This document shows, in pieces, positions 33,565 to 43,500 of a stretch of DNA of 64,000 bases. Where the stretch lies: NCBI GenBank assembly GCA_965263325.1, contig CBDHGY010000002.1:620001-684000 (forward strand). The letters are read 5' to 3'. The notes under the pieces are model-generated. The model ran no database searches. It saw only the letters and a program-made list of their open reading frames with translations, and was not told where the DNA came from. The DNA comes from CBDHGY01 sp965263325 (lineage in GTDB: Bacteria; Pseudomonadota; Alphaproteobacteria; Caulobacterales; Hyphomonadaceae). The translations under genes were made by a program, and so were the position numbers. Every line of letters starts with the position of its first letter. Position 1 is the stretch's first letter.

Positions 33565-34392
33565 TTAATTGTCATTACCTTGCTCATAACGCTCTGCAAT
33601 CTGAGCTCCCAACTGTCCGACCGCATCAAAAAAAGCGTCGGGATCTTTGTGGCGGAGCTGTGTCATCTCAAGCTCCATGCCCTTTGCAAAAATAAGTTCA
33701 GGAGCATTGTTCGAAATTGCTGCAATGATCTCTTGCGCTAGATCTGCCGGATCATCGCCCCCATCAATATTTGCGTCGGATTTACCACGCTTTGAACCAT
33801 CCGCCGTCATTGCGTTGCGCGACACATTGGTTGCAACAGACCCCGGGAGAACATTCGTTACGTTTATATTGTGCCGCGTGGCAACCTCCGCCCGTAGCGC
33901 GTCCATATACCCAATCAAGCCGTGCTTGGCAGCGGCGTAAGCGGTTCGTAATGGTGGCCCAATGCGGCCAGCCACAGAGCTAATGGCGACTATATGTCCA
34001 CCACCTGCAGCTGACATTTGCTTCAGTTGCAGTTGTGTCAACCAAATGGGAGCCAAAAGATCGATATTTATCAAATCGGTGTAGACTTGGGGATCGGTCT
34101 TTATCGCCAAACTCCTCTGGCTTACACCGGCATTGTTTACAAGAATATCAACGCGCCCTCGCCATCCCCACGCCTCACCTACTTTTTCCGCTAGCACATC
34201 AAAATCCGCTGCCTCAAAAGGTAAAATCAATGACGGCGTATCCAGCGCGCCCGCGACCTCTTCCAAGGCTTCGATGCGGCGGCCGGACAATACGACATTT
34301 GCACCTTGCTTCGACATCGCAACTGCCAGTGCACGGCCAATCCCAGAGGACGCACCTGTAATCCAAACCGTCTTGTTTTCGAAATTGGCCAA
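33565..34392 (-). CDS. Short-chain dehydrogenase/reductase
   Basis: A 275-residue classical SDR. It has the cofactor motif TGASSGIG (about 12-19), NNAG (about 90-93), the catalytic Ser in ISSVAG and the YAAAKHG motif with Tyr and Lys. It has an Arg in SGRR after the second strand, which favours NADP(H). Translation seems to start at a TTG (34392) with a strong GGAGG in front. It lies upstream of the flavin monooxygenase on the same strand, and may oxidise a product of the oxygenase pathway; that link is positional. Confidence 0.88.
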   Translation of the reverse strand: MANFENKTVWITGASSGIGRALAVAMSKQGANVVLSGRRIEALEEVAGALDTPSLILPFEAADFDVLAEKVGEAWGWRGRVDILVNNAGVSQRSLAIKTDPQVYTDLINIDLLAPIWLTQLQLKQMSAAGGGHIVAISSVAGRIGPPLRTAYAAAKHGLIGYMDALRAEVATRHNINVTNVLPGSVATNVSRNAMTADGSKRGKSDANIDGGDDPADLAQEIIAAISNNAPELIFAKGMELEMTQLRHKDPDAFFDAVGQLGAQIAERYEQGNDN

Positions 34393-34544
34393 TTTTGTTC
34401 CTCCAGTCCATCTAATTTATTCGCCTCAATATCAACGGATTTTTCGAGGCTTCGTAAAACGAAATACTACCCCTCTATGGCCAGTTTTTCTGTGATTGGA
34501 AAGTTTTGGCGTTAGAACTTCCTAGAAGCTCCACGGCTCTGCGA

Positions 34545-35918
34545 TTACTGCCAGCTTCCGCCGAGCGCGAGATTTAGCCCAATCCACTCATCCAGTCTTG
34601 CGCGCTCGATCGAGACTAGGTCGGCGTCCGCTGTAAACACGCGCTGCTGGATCGTAAGCACATCAAGCAAGTCTGTTTCCCCTTCGTTATACCGAAGACG
34701 GACAACTCTAAGCGCCTTGTTTGCCTCTTCTGCTGACTCGTAAAGAGCTTCTGACTGATCTCTCAGCACTATATTTTGGTCGAGGCTATTTTCGACCTCC
34801 TGAAAGGCATTGAGGGCTGTTTGACCATAAATGGCAATTGCCTGCTTTTGTTCGGCATTGGCTTGGTCCACCTGTGACTCTCTTAGGCCTCCATCTATTA
34901 AAGGAGCCACAATGCTCGTGGCAGCCTGCCAAGCGACATTCGTTGGGTTAAGCAAGTTTGACAGATCGTTCGAGGCACCACCAACACTTCCTGTCAAACT
35001 TATAGTCGGCATTTGCGCCGCTTTGGCTTGATCTAGACGATTGAAGGCAGCGGCAACGTTTCGTTCCGCAGAAATAATGTCTGGTCTACGTTCCAATAGG
35101 GTCGATGGAGTTCCGGATGGCGGCAGAGCCGGGACGTCAGGCAGCGAGTTGCGCAATTGCAGTTCAGCTGACGGATAGCGACCGAGAAGGACTTCAAGGG
35201 CTCTTAACGCATTTCGTTGTGCGCCCTGAGCCGAGACCAACGAGGAACGCGTTCGCGCTAAGTCTGAACGAGACAGCGCCACATCCTGCGATGTTGCTAA
35301 CCCAAATTCCTTTTGCACGCGGACGATTCGATCTGTCTCATTTAAAGCGCTGAGCGTATTTTGGGCCACATCCACTTGCCGAGACGCCTCGATAGCAAGA
35401 AAGTAGGCTCGAGCGACAGCGGCGGCGAGTGAATTTTGGCTAAAGACATAATCAGCTTCCGCCGATTGTGCGCTTAGAACAGCCGCCTGATTACCAGCCC
35501 GCACCCTACCCCAAACATCTAGCTCCCAACTTGCTTGCACAGCAACGTTATAGCCAGATGAGCTAACTCCATCAGCGTTGCCACTGCGGTCTGCACCGGA
35601 ACTCAAACTAATTGCAGGAGATAATCCAGCTCCAGCTTGTCCAGCCAGCGCCCAGGACCGCTCAACATTAGCAGCGGCAGCTTCTAAATCCCGATTGTTT
35701 TGCTGCGCCTCCAATACCAATGCGCTAAGTAAAGGATCGCCAAGTCCATCTATCCAACCTACTTGCACATCACCAACAGTTTCAACCGCTGACGACCAAA
35801 TGCTTGGTGTCTCAGGAAGTGAAGCGTTTGCCGCCTGTGTTGCCCGTCCCGGCGGCGTAATGGAAGCGCAAGCTTGAGATACAAGCAGACCCACTATGAA
35901 TAGACAGATGCGTATCAA
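34545..35918 (-). CDS. RND efflux outer membrane lipoprotein (NodT/OprM family)
   Basis: A 457-residue TolC-like outer membrane factor with an N-terminal signal ending in SQAC (Cys17), as in OprM-type lipoproteins. Two long helical repeats are typical, with VQASWELDVWGRVRAGNQAA in the first and the NALRALEVLLGRYP / LLERRPDIISAERNVAAAF pair in the middle. The start is a TTG (35918) with GGGGAG, overlapping the pump stop codon (TTGA). Last gene of the MFP-RND-OMF operon; provides the outer membrane channel. Confidence 0.92.
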   Translation of the reverse strand: MIRICLFIVGLLVSQACASITPPGRATQAANASLPETPSIWSSAVETVGDVQVGWIDGLGDPLLSALVLEAQQNNRDLEAAAANVERSWALAGQAGAGLSPAISLSSGADRSGNADGVSSSGYNVAVQASWELDVWGRVRAGNQAAVLSAQSAEADYVFSQNSLAAAVARAYFLAIEASRQVDVAQNTLSALNETDRIVRVQKEFGLATSQDVALSRSDLARTRSSLVSAQGAQRNALRALEVLLGRYPSAELQLRNSLPDVPALPPSGTPSTLLERRPDIISAERNVAAAFNRLDQAKAAQMPTISLTGSVGGASNDLSNLLNPTNVAWQAATSIVAPLIDGGLRESQVDQANAEQKQAIAIYGQTALNAFQEVENSLDQNIVLRDQSEALYESAEEANKALRVVRLRYNEGETDLLDVLTIQQRVFTADADLVSIERARLDEWIGLNLALGGSWQ

Positions 35919-38900
35919 TTGCTGCTCCCCTGCGAGCTCGCCGTTTCTGTTTTCTTTATTCCAAATAGCACCGCATACAATACTGGCGTAACCAGCAATG
36001 TGATGAGCGTTGCGAAGCTAAGTCCAAAGACCAGCACAACTGTCATGGATTTAAAAAATGCATCAAAATAAAGCGGCAGAACACCGAGCACGGTGGTGAA
36101 CGCTCCCATGGTGACGGGCCTGAGCCTACTTGCAGCGGATTCAACCAATGCATCAAATCGAGGCATACCAGCTGCGATCAACTCATCCGTAGAATCAACT
36201 AGCACTAAAGAATTCTGAATGAGCAGACCCGACAATGACAACACTCCCAATATACCCATGAACTCCAGCGGTGTTTCAGTTACGACCAACCCGAATACAA
36301 TACCGACGAGCGCTAGCGGCACTATTGCCCAGATGACGATCGGCTGACGTATTGCATTAAATAAAAAAACCACGACGAGGATCATTGCCAATAGACCCAG
36401 CGGAATGGTGCTCGCGAGATTGCTTTGTGCTTCAGAAGAATTTCCAAACTCACCATCCCATTCCAAACTGTAACCATCCGGAAGCTTAATGGCTTCTATT
36501 TTGGGCCTCAGCCTCGAAAATAGATCGTCCGCTAGAACCCCCAATTCTGGGTCGCATTGGGCTTTGATGGTCGGCACACGATTTGTGCGGAGAAGTTTTG
36601 CGTCGCGCCAATACAGCTCACCGCCATCTATAACTTGAGCAAGTGGCACTGCTTTTTGACTCGTGGGGCTGATAATTTGGATCGACGGCAAGCTCCACGG
36701 CTCCAATCTATCTTGCTCAGGCGATCTAGAAATAATCGGGATAAGGTCATCTCCCTCCCTGTAAACACCTCTTTGCCGACCGGTAAAATTCTCCTCCAGA
36801 GCCTCGGCGAGATCTTTCCGCGTAATACCAACGCGCTCGCCTTTGTTCTGTGAGTAAATCGGTTGGAGAAATGGAACCTGTCGTCGCCAATCGTCTTTTA
36901 TCAGGATTGCTTCTCCATCTGCCGCCATAATCGCTTTTGCCTGACGCGCAAGATCGCGGAGAATTTCGGGATCTGGCCCAGAAAATGTCGCCTCTATTTT
37001 GGGCCCTCCCCCGGGTCCTAATTGAAACTTCCAAGCTTTCGCTTGAGCATCAGGAAAGCCGTCATCTATGTAGGATTGAATTTCTCCGATTAGTCGGTCA
37101 TTTTCCTGATATCGCGACGTGCGGATCAGCAATTGCCCGTAGGAGGCATCAGCTGATCCCGCCTGATACACAAGCATGTATCTTAACGCACCATCACCAA
37201 TCAACGTCTGAACATTTTCAACCCCTTCAAACGTACTGATCTTTTGTTCCATTCGGATCATCTCTTTACGTGTACGCTCGATATCGGTTCCCTCCGGTAA
37301 AAAGAAGTCGACAACGACTTGAGGAGATGTCGAAGCCGGAAAGAAACCAGATTTCACAAACTGAAATCCCCAGAGTGAAATAGCAAAAATCACCATTGTG
37401 GAAGTCAACGCAACTGCGCGATTGCCCAGAACAATTCGTATGATCTCTTTATACCAGAGCATAAATCGACCATCACCCGCCTCCCCGTTCCCTGCGCTTG
37501 AGGCCACCTGCGGGAAAAGCCAATAACAAAGAAGCGGTGTAATAGTAAACGCGAGCGCCCAGCTGAGCCCTAAAGCAATGAAGACCACCCAGAATAGTGA
37601 CCCAGTAAATTCTGCTGTATCGCCTGGCGCAAATCCAATCGGCGCAAAGGCGATAATTCCAACCAGCGTGCCTCCCAACAATGGTTTCCAGTTCTTTGCG
37701 GCCACTTCTTTGGCAACAGAAAGTTTACTTCGCCCCTTCTCAATACCGACGAGAATGCCATCGGTTACAACGACACCATTGTCCACCAGCATTCCAAGTG
37801 AAATAACCAATGCACCTAAAGAAATACGGTGCATGGGAATCCCCGCTACCCACATAATCAACAACGTTGCAGCCATCGTTAGCAACACTGTTGCTCCCAT
37901 CACAATACCAGATCGAAACCCCATGAAAATCAGAAGCGTCAAAAAAACAATTGCAAGCGCGGCAACTACGTTCCAAGCGAATGATTGAATAGAAGCGTTT
38001 ACAATTTTTCCCTGATGATAAAACTCATGTAGGGTCATACCAATTGGGCGTTTGACCTCAATTTTACTCAACTTCTCATCAACAGCTTCCCCCAGCTTTA
38101 CAACGTTCGCTCCAAGAACACTTGAAATTCCAATACCTAAAGCGGGTTGACCATCATATCTTATGTATTGTTCGGCAGGGTCCCGGTAACCGCGCTGTAC
38201 ATCCGCAATCGCACCAAGTTGCGTAACGCCTCCGGACGACGCATCTCCAACAACTAAGCTTCGAATTGCCTCAACCGAGTCGATTTCTCCGGTTGGCGCA
38301 ATCTCTATTCGTTCGTCCCCAAGAACGATATCGCCGGCAGCCGTTACTGTGTTCTGCTGTGCCAGCGTATCATAAACTTGATTAAGCGAAACACCGAGAG
38401 CCGCCGCACGTTCACGTGACACTTCTACATAAATGACTTCTTGTTTTTGTCCGATTATACGAACCTTAGACACGCCATCGACAAGCAATAGATCACGGCG
38501 CAGGTCCTTCGCATAAGTCATCAGGTCCGCCGGCGTGAAGCCCTCACCCGTCAACAAATAATAGATACCGTAAACGTCCCCGAAGTCGTCATTCACAATG
38601 CTTGGACCTGCACCGGGTGGAAGATTGCGTTGCGCGTCGTCAACTTGATTGCGTACTTTCGTCCACACAAGCTGCAAATCTGATCTCGCTCGTGAGGCTT
38701 CAAACCTCACCTCAACACTAATATCGGATAATCCTGCTGAGCTCGTAGAATCTACCGACTTTACTTCCGCTAATTGCTGCAACGCTGTTTCCAGAGGCTC
38801 GGTCACCTCGTTCATGACTTCTTCGGGGCTTGCTCCTGGATATTCAGTTGTAATGTTTGCGATCCGTATCGTAAATTCCGGATCTTCAAACCTGGACATA

Positions 38901-38992
38901 TTCTGATAGGCAAGCAAACCGCCGCACAGCGCTATGAGCATTGCAATGGAGCAAATGAGCGGATTCTTAATAGAGAGCTCTGCGACGTTCAT
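35915..38992 (-). CDS. RND-family efflux permease (AcrB/MexB-like)
   Basis: A 1025-residue inner membrane pump with the usual 12 helices and two large periplasmic loops. The helix 4 proton-relay region reads LGMLVDNGVVVTDGI, with one Asp where AcrB has two. N-terminal ELSIKNPLICSIAMLIALCG and EYPGASPEEVMNEVTEPLE are typical of the HAE-type family. It works with the adaptor at 39008-40069 and the channel at 34545-35918. Substrate unknown; position beside aromatic oxygenase genes suggests export of hydrophobic or aromatic compounds, which is inference. Confidence 0.93.
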   Translation of the reverse strand: MNVAELSIKNPLICSIAMLIALCGGLLAYQNMSRFEDPEFTIRIANITTEYPGASPEEVMNEVTEPLETALQQLAEVKSVDSTSSAGLSDISVEVRFEASRARSDLQLVWTKVRNQVDDAQRNLPPGAGPSIVNDDFGDVYGIYYLLTGEGFTPADLMTYAKDLRRDLLLVDGVSKVRIIGQKQEVIYVEVSRERAAALGVSLNQVYDTLAQQNTVTAAGDIVLGDERIEIAPTGEIDSVEAIRSLVVGDASSGGVTQLGAIADVQRGYRDPAEQYIRYDGQPALGIGISSVLGANVVKLGEAVDEKLSKIEVKRPIGMTLHEFYHQGKIVNASIQSFAWNVVAALAIVFLTLLIFMGFRSGIVMGATVLLTMAATLLIMWVAGIPMHRISLGALVISLGMLVDNGVVVTDGILVGIEKGRSKLSVAKEVAAKNWKPLLGGTLVGIIAFAPIGFAPGDTAEFTGSLFWVVFIALGLSWALAFTITPLLCYWLFPQVASSAGNGEAGDGRFMLWYKEIIRIVLGNRAVALTSTMVIFAISLWGFQFVKSGFFPASTSPQVVVDFFLPEGTDIERTRKEMIRMEQKISTFEGVENVQTLIGDGALRYMLVYQAGSADASYGQLLIRTSRYQENDRLIGEIQSYIDDGFPDAQAKAWKFQLGPGGGPKIEATFSGPDPEILRDLARQAKAIMAADGEAILIKDDWRRQVPFLQPIYSQNKGERVGITRKDLAEALEENFTGRQRGVYREGDDLIPIISRSPEQDRLEPWSLPSIQIISPTSQKAVPLAQVIDGGELYWRDAKLLRTNRVPTIKAQCDPELGVLADDLFSRLRPKIEAIKLPDGYSLEWDGEFGNSSEAQSNLASTIPLGLLAMILVVVFLFNAIRQPIVIWAIVPLALVGIVFGLVVTETPLEFMGILGVLSLSGLLIQNSLVLVDSTDELIAAGMPRFDALVESAASRLRPVTMGAFTTVLGVLPLYFDAFFKSMTVVLVFGLSFATLITLLVTPVLYAVLFGIKKTETASSQGSSN

Positions 38993-39007
38993 GCGTTGGG
39001 CTCTCTA

Positions 39008-40069
39008 TCAATCAGGCGACCAGGGCCGGACTTTCATTCCCTCATGGAAGAAATTCACGCCGGCGCTGATAATGGTTTCACCGCCAATTAAACCATCGAT
39101 AACTGTGACTGAATTCCCAAGGTCTCCTGCCACTGTAACGCGTGTTTTTGATATGCTCCCTGAATCAGAGACAAGCCAGACAAACTGCTCGTCACCCTCA
39201 GATAAAATCGCAGCAATCGGCACCGCAATACCAGCTGCGACAATATCTGCAGCGTTTTCGAACAGCAAATCAGACTCAATCGTTGCGGTCATACCCGGCA
39301 ATATAACGAGGTCAGCAGGCGGAGTGAACGTGAAGCTAATTGAATAGGTTTGTGTCGCCTGATCTGCTACACCAGATGCTTCCTTGAACTGGGCTATTAG
39401 CGGAACATCTGGCGCAGCATCCAATACAACACGTGTTTCGATATTTTGGAGTTGCTCAGAGCGGGCGACAATCGTACCCGGGACATTCACTACGGCTTCG
39501 ACCTCAGCGCTCTGTAAGATGACAATCGCTTCTTTTGCTTGAACATTCTGAAACTGGCGGGCAAACACGCGTGAGATACTGCCTGAAAATGGTGCCCTCA
39601 AAACCGTATCACTCAACGCCTTTCGTGCAGATCCTAAAGAGGCCTTCGCCACATCTCGTTGTGTACGCCGGGTATCGAGGACACTTTTAGAAATTGCATC
39701 CTGAGCAAACAAACGTTCAGCACGCTCGAACTCAGCTTCGAAATTCTCGTATTCAGCTTGCGCTTGCGCCAATCTATTACGTGCGTCGCGTTGATCCAGT
39801 TTGGCAATCACATCCCCCTGGCGAACATCACTGCCTTCCAGGATATTTAGTTCCCGAATTTCTCCGGCGATTTGAAATGTAAGTTCCGCCGATTGTAACG
39901 CCTCAATGACAGCCGGAAACGACAATTCACGCTCATTCGACGCGGCTTCCACCTTAATCAATTTTGCTGGGCGTATTTTTTCAGGAGCCGGATCAGGGTC
40001 CCTGGACGAACATGAACCCAGAAGAACAGTGATAATTGCGAGGAATAGCAGAGATAAATGCTGTCGCAT
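39008..40069 (-). CDS. RND efflux periplasmic adaptor (MFP) lipoprotein
   Basis: A 353-residue membrane fusion protein. The signal peptide ends in LLGSC (lipobox, Cys20). The lipoyl half-motifs (ELTFQIAGEIRELNILEGSDV and VLRAPFSGSISRVFARQFQNV) flank a coiled-coil hairpin (about 95-155). It links the RND pump to the outer membrane channel. First gene of the leftward operon, 15 bases before the pump gene. A palindromic element at 40117-40132 lies just upstream of its start. Confidence 0.92.
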   Translation of the reverse strand: MRQHLSLLFLAIITVLLGSCSSRDPDPAPEKIRPAKLIKVEAASNERELSFPAVIEALQSAELTFQIAGEIRELNILEGSDVRQGDVIAKLDQRDARNRLAQAQAEYENFEAEFERAERLFAQDAISKSVLDTRRTQRDVAKASLGSARKALSDTVLRAPFSGSISRVFARQFQNVQAKEAIVILQSAEVEAVVNVPGTIVARSEQLQNIETRVVLDAAPDVPLIAQFKEASGVADQATQTYSISFTFTPPADLVILPGMTATIESDLLFENAADIVAAGIAVPIAAILSEGDEQFVWLVSDSGSISKTRVTVAGDLGNSVTVIDGLIGGETIISAGVNFFHEGMKVRPWSPD

Positions 40070-40104
40070 GAAAGGGGTCCCGAAAACCTTGCAAGAGTGA
40101 TCCT

Positions 40105-40132
40105 AAAAACACGAGCCTTGAAGGCTTTCAAG
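40105..40132 (-). terminator. Inverted repeat between scoB and the efflux operon (terminator or operator)
   Basis: On the minus strand CTTGAA-AGCC-TTCAAG (40132-40117) forms a perfect 6-4-6 hairpin, followed after eight bases by TTTTT (40109-40105). It lies 102 bases after the scoB stop and 48 bases before the efflux adaptor start. It could end the leucine operon transcript. The same 6-4-6 spacing as the TetR operators makes an operator for the efflux genes an equal possibility. Confidence 0.4.
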
Positions 40133-40233
40133 TAAACTCATTGGATTGGGGAATTGATCGTTACGTATACCTTCGGTAAAAAGCCGTCTGATTAGCACAA
40201 CCGGCCAAGTTCAAGGCAATTTGCCAAACCGAA

Positions 40234-40863
40234 TTAGCCGACAATCGCGGCTTCTGTTTTCTGTTTAATTTCTTCTATGGAAACTTCAGGCGCGATTTCT
40301 ATCACTCTCAGCCCCCCCGACACAACGTCAAAAACACCAAGATTTGTAATAATTCGGTCTACGACGCCCTTCCCCGTAAGAGGCAGTGTACATTCCTTGA
40401 GAAGCTTCGGTGCGCCTTTTTTGTTATTGTGATCTGTAATCACAATAACCCGGCCCACACCCGCAACGAGATCCATCGCTCCGCCCATGCCTTTGACGAG
40501 CTTCCCGGGGATCATCCAATTGGCGAGATCACCGTTTTCCGCAACTTCCATGGCACCAAGAATGGCCATTGCTATCTTGCCCCCGCGGATCATGCCGAAG
40601 CTCGTTGCGCTATCGAAAAAAGCGGTTTGCGGAAGCTCTGTGATGGTTTGCTTGCCGGCATTGATGAGGTCCGCATCTTCCTCGCCGTCGATTGGAAACG
40701 GCCCCATGCCGAGCATGCCGTTTTCTGATTGCAGGGTGACGTTCACCCCTTCTGGAATGTGGTTCGCGACCAGCGTCGGTATGCCGATGCCGAGGTTTAC
40801 ATACATCCCGTCTTCAAGTTCCTGCGCTGCGCGCGCCGCCATCTGATTTCGGTCCCAGGGCAT
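40234..40863 (-). CDS. scoB: 3-oxoacid CoA-transferase subunit B
   Basis: A 209-residue SCOT B subunit. The active-site glutamate is Glu47 in TLQSENGMLGMGP, and GIGIPTL and ITDHNNKKGAPKLL are conserved family pieces. With subunit A it moves CoA from succinyl-CoA to acetoacetate. The start overlaps the stop of scoA (TAATG). In this operon it would activate acetoacetate released at the end of leucine breakdown. Last gene of the ivd-mccBA-scoAB unit. Confidence 0.94.
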   Translation of the reverse strand: MPWDRNQMAARAAQELEDGMYVNLGIGIPTLVANHIPEGVNVTLQSENGMLGMGPFPIDGEEDADLINAGKQTITELPQTAFFDSATSFGMIRGGKIAMAILGAMEVAENGDLANWMIPGKLVKGMGGAMDLVAGVGRVIVITDHNNKKGAPKLLKECTLPLTGKGVVDRIITNLGVFDVVSGGLRVIEIAPEVSIEEIKQKTEAAIVG

Positions 40864-41564
40864 TAGGTACCCTTCCTCACTGTTCGTTGCTCAATCCGTT
40901 TCTCATGCGCGCCTTGAACGAGACGGTGCACATAAATACCGGGGAGGTGGATATGATCTGGGTCGAGCCAACCCGGCTCTACAATTTCTTCAACTTCCAT
41001 TACACAGACTTTCCCACACTGAGCCGCAGGCAGATTAAAGTTGCGCGCTGTTTTTCGGAAAACTGCATTGCCCGTTGTGTCGGCTTTCCACGCCTTCACG
41101 ATCGCAAGGTCTGCAAAGATACCCTCTTCGAGAATATAGTCCTCGCCACCAAATTGCTTCATCTCTTTACCTTCGGCGATCACCGTGCCGACACCTGTCT
41201 TGGTATAAAAGCCTGGGATACCTGCTCCGCCTGCACGCATACGCTCGGCGAGCGTGCCTTGCGGGTTAAACTCCAGCTCTAACTCACCTGAAAGGTATTG
41301 TTGCATGAATAGGTCATTTTCACCCACATAAGACGAGCACATTTTTTTTACCTGCTTGGTTTGGAGCAGCAGACCGAGGCCGAAATCATCAACGCCAGCG
41401 TTGTTAGAGTAGATCGTCAGAGATTTCGTGCCTGCCTCGCGTATGGCAGCAATCGAGAGTTCCGGAATTCCGCAAAGACCAAATCCGCCAGCGGCAATGG
41501 TCATGCCATCGAACAACACCCCGTCCAGGGCCTGTGAAGCGCTATTGTAAACTTTACGAGACAT
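40863..41564 (-). CDS. scoA: 3-oxoacid CoA-transferase subunit A
   Basis: A 233-residue SCOT A subunit. GGFGLCGIPELSI (about 26-38) is the oxyanion/CoA-binding loop, and SNNAGVDDFGLGLLL and GGAGIPGFYTKTGVGT are hallmark segments. It forms a heterotetramer with ScoB. It lies 35 bases after the biotin subunit gene mccA and overlaps scoB, so it belongs to the same leucine-catabolic transcript. The ribosome site before 41564 is weak. Confidence 0.94.
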   Translation of the reverse strand: MSRKVYNSASQALDGVLFDGMTIAAGGFGLCGIPELSIAAIREAGTKSLTIYSNNAGVDDFGLGLLLQTKQVKKMCSSYVGENDLFMQQYLSGELELEFNPQGTLAERMRAGGAGIPGFYTKTGVGTVIAEGKEMKQFGGEDYILEEGIFADLAIVKAWKADTTGNAVFRKTARNFNLPAAQCGKVCVMEVEEIVEPGWLDPDHIHLPGIYVHRLVQGAHEKRIEQRTVRKGT

Positions 41565-41599
41565 TTGTTGCGCCCGTTATTGAGCTTAGGTTCACGCCA

Positions 41600-43489
41600 T
41601 TACTCATCGCTGGCCTCTTCAATCTGCATTATAAATGCTCCCTCCATGAGCTGAGCATCAACTTCAACGACAAGCTCTGATACTACACCCTCAAATGGTG
41701 CTTCCAAAGCGTGTTCCATTTTCATGGCTTCTAGCGTCACCAGCTTCTGACCTTTTGATACCTGATCACCTGCCTTGACATCAACGGACACAACTCGCCC
41801 TGGCATGGGTGATGTGATCGACCCGCTTCCTGCTGCCGCTTCTGTATCTTCAACGTGTTGCGGCGGAGTTATATAAAACGACCAACCGTCTTCGATGAGT
41901 ACTACGCCATCTCTGAATGGCAAAACTAGGTAGTCGGTCTGTGATGGTAGCATTTCGACCACTTGCCGTTCACCATCTACCTCCAAGTGTGCCTCAATAT
42001 CGGGCGGAGCGCTGAGCCGGAAGCCAGGTAGCGATCGCCAAACGCGATCGATAGCATTAGCGCTTCCTTTATTCGCAAGGTACAAGCTGCGAGCTCCCGC
42101 CCGTAACGCGTGTCGAGATGGAACAGGCTTGGACGTCAGCCGTTCCAAATGATCATTTATGTAACTTGTTGTTACAGAGCCATTGGAGAAATCGGGTTCC
42201 CGTAACAGCTTTGATAAAAAACCCGCATTGTTTGCCACAGGAAAAGTGGAAACAGCATTGCACGCGTCAGCAAGTTGAGTGCGGGCTTCGTCGCGAGATC
42301 GACCATGTGCAATTAGTTTTGATATCATGGGATCGTAGTATGGGGAAACCACCCCACCTTGCTCCACTCCGGTGTCAACGCGTACGAAATCCGGGAGGCT
42401 CAGCACATCCATTTTTCCGATGGACGGGAGAAACCCAGACTCAGGATTTTCAGCATAAAGACGTGCTTCCATCGCCCATCCACTGATGGTCAATTTCTCC
42501 TGCACAAGAGGCAAGGCGTCTCCCGAAGCAACACGTAACTGCCACTCTACAAGATCAACGCCCGTAATCATCTCTGTAACAGGGTGTTCGACTTGTAGGC
42601 GGGCGTTCATTTCCATGAACCAGATTTTGTCTGCATCAAGCGCACCCGAACCGTCAGCAATAAACTCAACCGTGCCGGCACCAACATAGTCGACAGCTTT
42701 CGCAGCTCGGACAGCAGCTGCGCACACAGCTTCTCGCGTTGCCTCGTCCATGCCAGGCGCTGGTGCTTCTTCAATCACTTTCTGGTGTCGGCGTTGAAGC
42801 GTGCAATCTCGCTCAAACAGGTGTACGACATTGCCGTGCGTGTCGCCAAATACCTGGACCTCAATATGGCGAGGATCTGTAATCCATTTTTCCAGCAAGA
42901 CGTTATCATCGCCGAAGGAGGCCTTCGCCTCGCGCTTGCAGCTTTCCAGCGCGTCTTGGAAATCGCTCGCAACATCCACTTTGCGCATTCCCTTACCGCC
43001 GCCGCCTGCGACGGCTTTGATTAACACAGGATAGCCAATCTTTTCAGCTTCAGTTGCTAACACTTCGAGGGATTGGTCCTCACCGAGGTATCCGGGTGTC
43101 GTCGGCACACCCGCCTTTATCATTAACGATTTGGCGGCATCCTTGAGCCCCATATCCCGGATCGCGCTTGGCTGTGGGCCAATCCAGATGAGGCCCGCCT
43201 TGATGACCGCATCTGCGAAGCCCGCGTTTTCAGACAAGAACCCATAGCCGGGATGGATCGCTTCTGCCCCTGTGACTTTCGCGGCCTCGATAATTTTCTC
43301 GCCGACCAGGTAACTTTCCGCGGCCGGCGATAGACCAATGTGGATCGCTTCATCAGCAAGCTTCACATGCAATGCGTTCGCATCAGCATCTGAATAGATT
43401 GCAACCGTTTTGATGCCTAGATTCTTGGCCGTGCGGATAACGCGGCAGGCGATCTCGCCGCGATTGGCAATGAGAACAGATTTCATCAT
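41600..43489 (-). CDS. mccA: Methylcrotonyl-CoA carboxylase biotin-carrying alpha subunit
   Basis: A 629-residue alpha subunit. Biotin carboxylase domain 1-450 (VLIANRGEIACRVIRTAKNL, AVAGGGGKGMRKV, EMNARLQVEHPVTE), a BT linker, and a biotinyl domain with TLEAMKME, where Lys590 is the biotin site. Two ATG codons stand in tandem at 43489 and 43486; the second is better spaced from AGG. It is 11 bases from mccB and forms the usual ivd-mccB-mccA order, which supports the methylcrotonyl-CoA assignment. Confidence 0.92.
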   Translation of the reverse strand: MMKSVLIANRGEIACRVIRTAKNLGIKTVAIYSDADANALHVKLADEAIHIGLSPAAESYLVGEKIIEAAKVTGAEAIHPGYGFLSENAGFADAVIKAGLIWIGPQPSAIRDMGLKDAAKSLMIKAGVPTTPGYLGEDQSLEVLATEAEKIGYPVLIKAVAGGGGKGMRKVDVASDFQDALESCKREAKASFGDDNVLLEKWITDPRHIEVQVFGDTHGNVVHLFERDCTLQRRHQKVIEEAPAPGMDEATREAVCAAAVRAAKAVDYVGAGTVEFIADGSGALDADKIWFMEMNARLQVEHPVTEMITGVDLVEWQLRVASGDALPLVQEKLTISGWAMEARLYAENPESGFLPSIGKMDVLSLPDFVRVDTGVEQGGVVSPYYDPMISKLIAHGRSRDEARTQLADACNAVSTFPVANNAGFLSKLLREPDFSNGSVTTSYINDHLERLTSKPVPSRHALRAGARSLYLANKGSANAIDRVWRSLPGFRLSAPPDIEAHLEVDGERQVVEMLPSQTDYLVLPFRDGVVLIEDGWSFYITPPQHVEDTEAAAGSGSITSPMPGRVVSVDVKAGDQVSKGQKLVTLEAMKMEHALEAPFEGVVSELVVEVDAQLMEGAFIMQIEEASDE

Positions 43490-43500
43490 GGTCCTGCCCT

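Noticed and set aside
35915..38992. Loss of one proton-relay Asp in the RND pump as a defect
   Set aside because: A single Asp with Asn next to it is common in other RND branches, so it is not evidence of inactivity.
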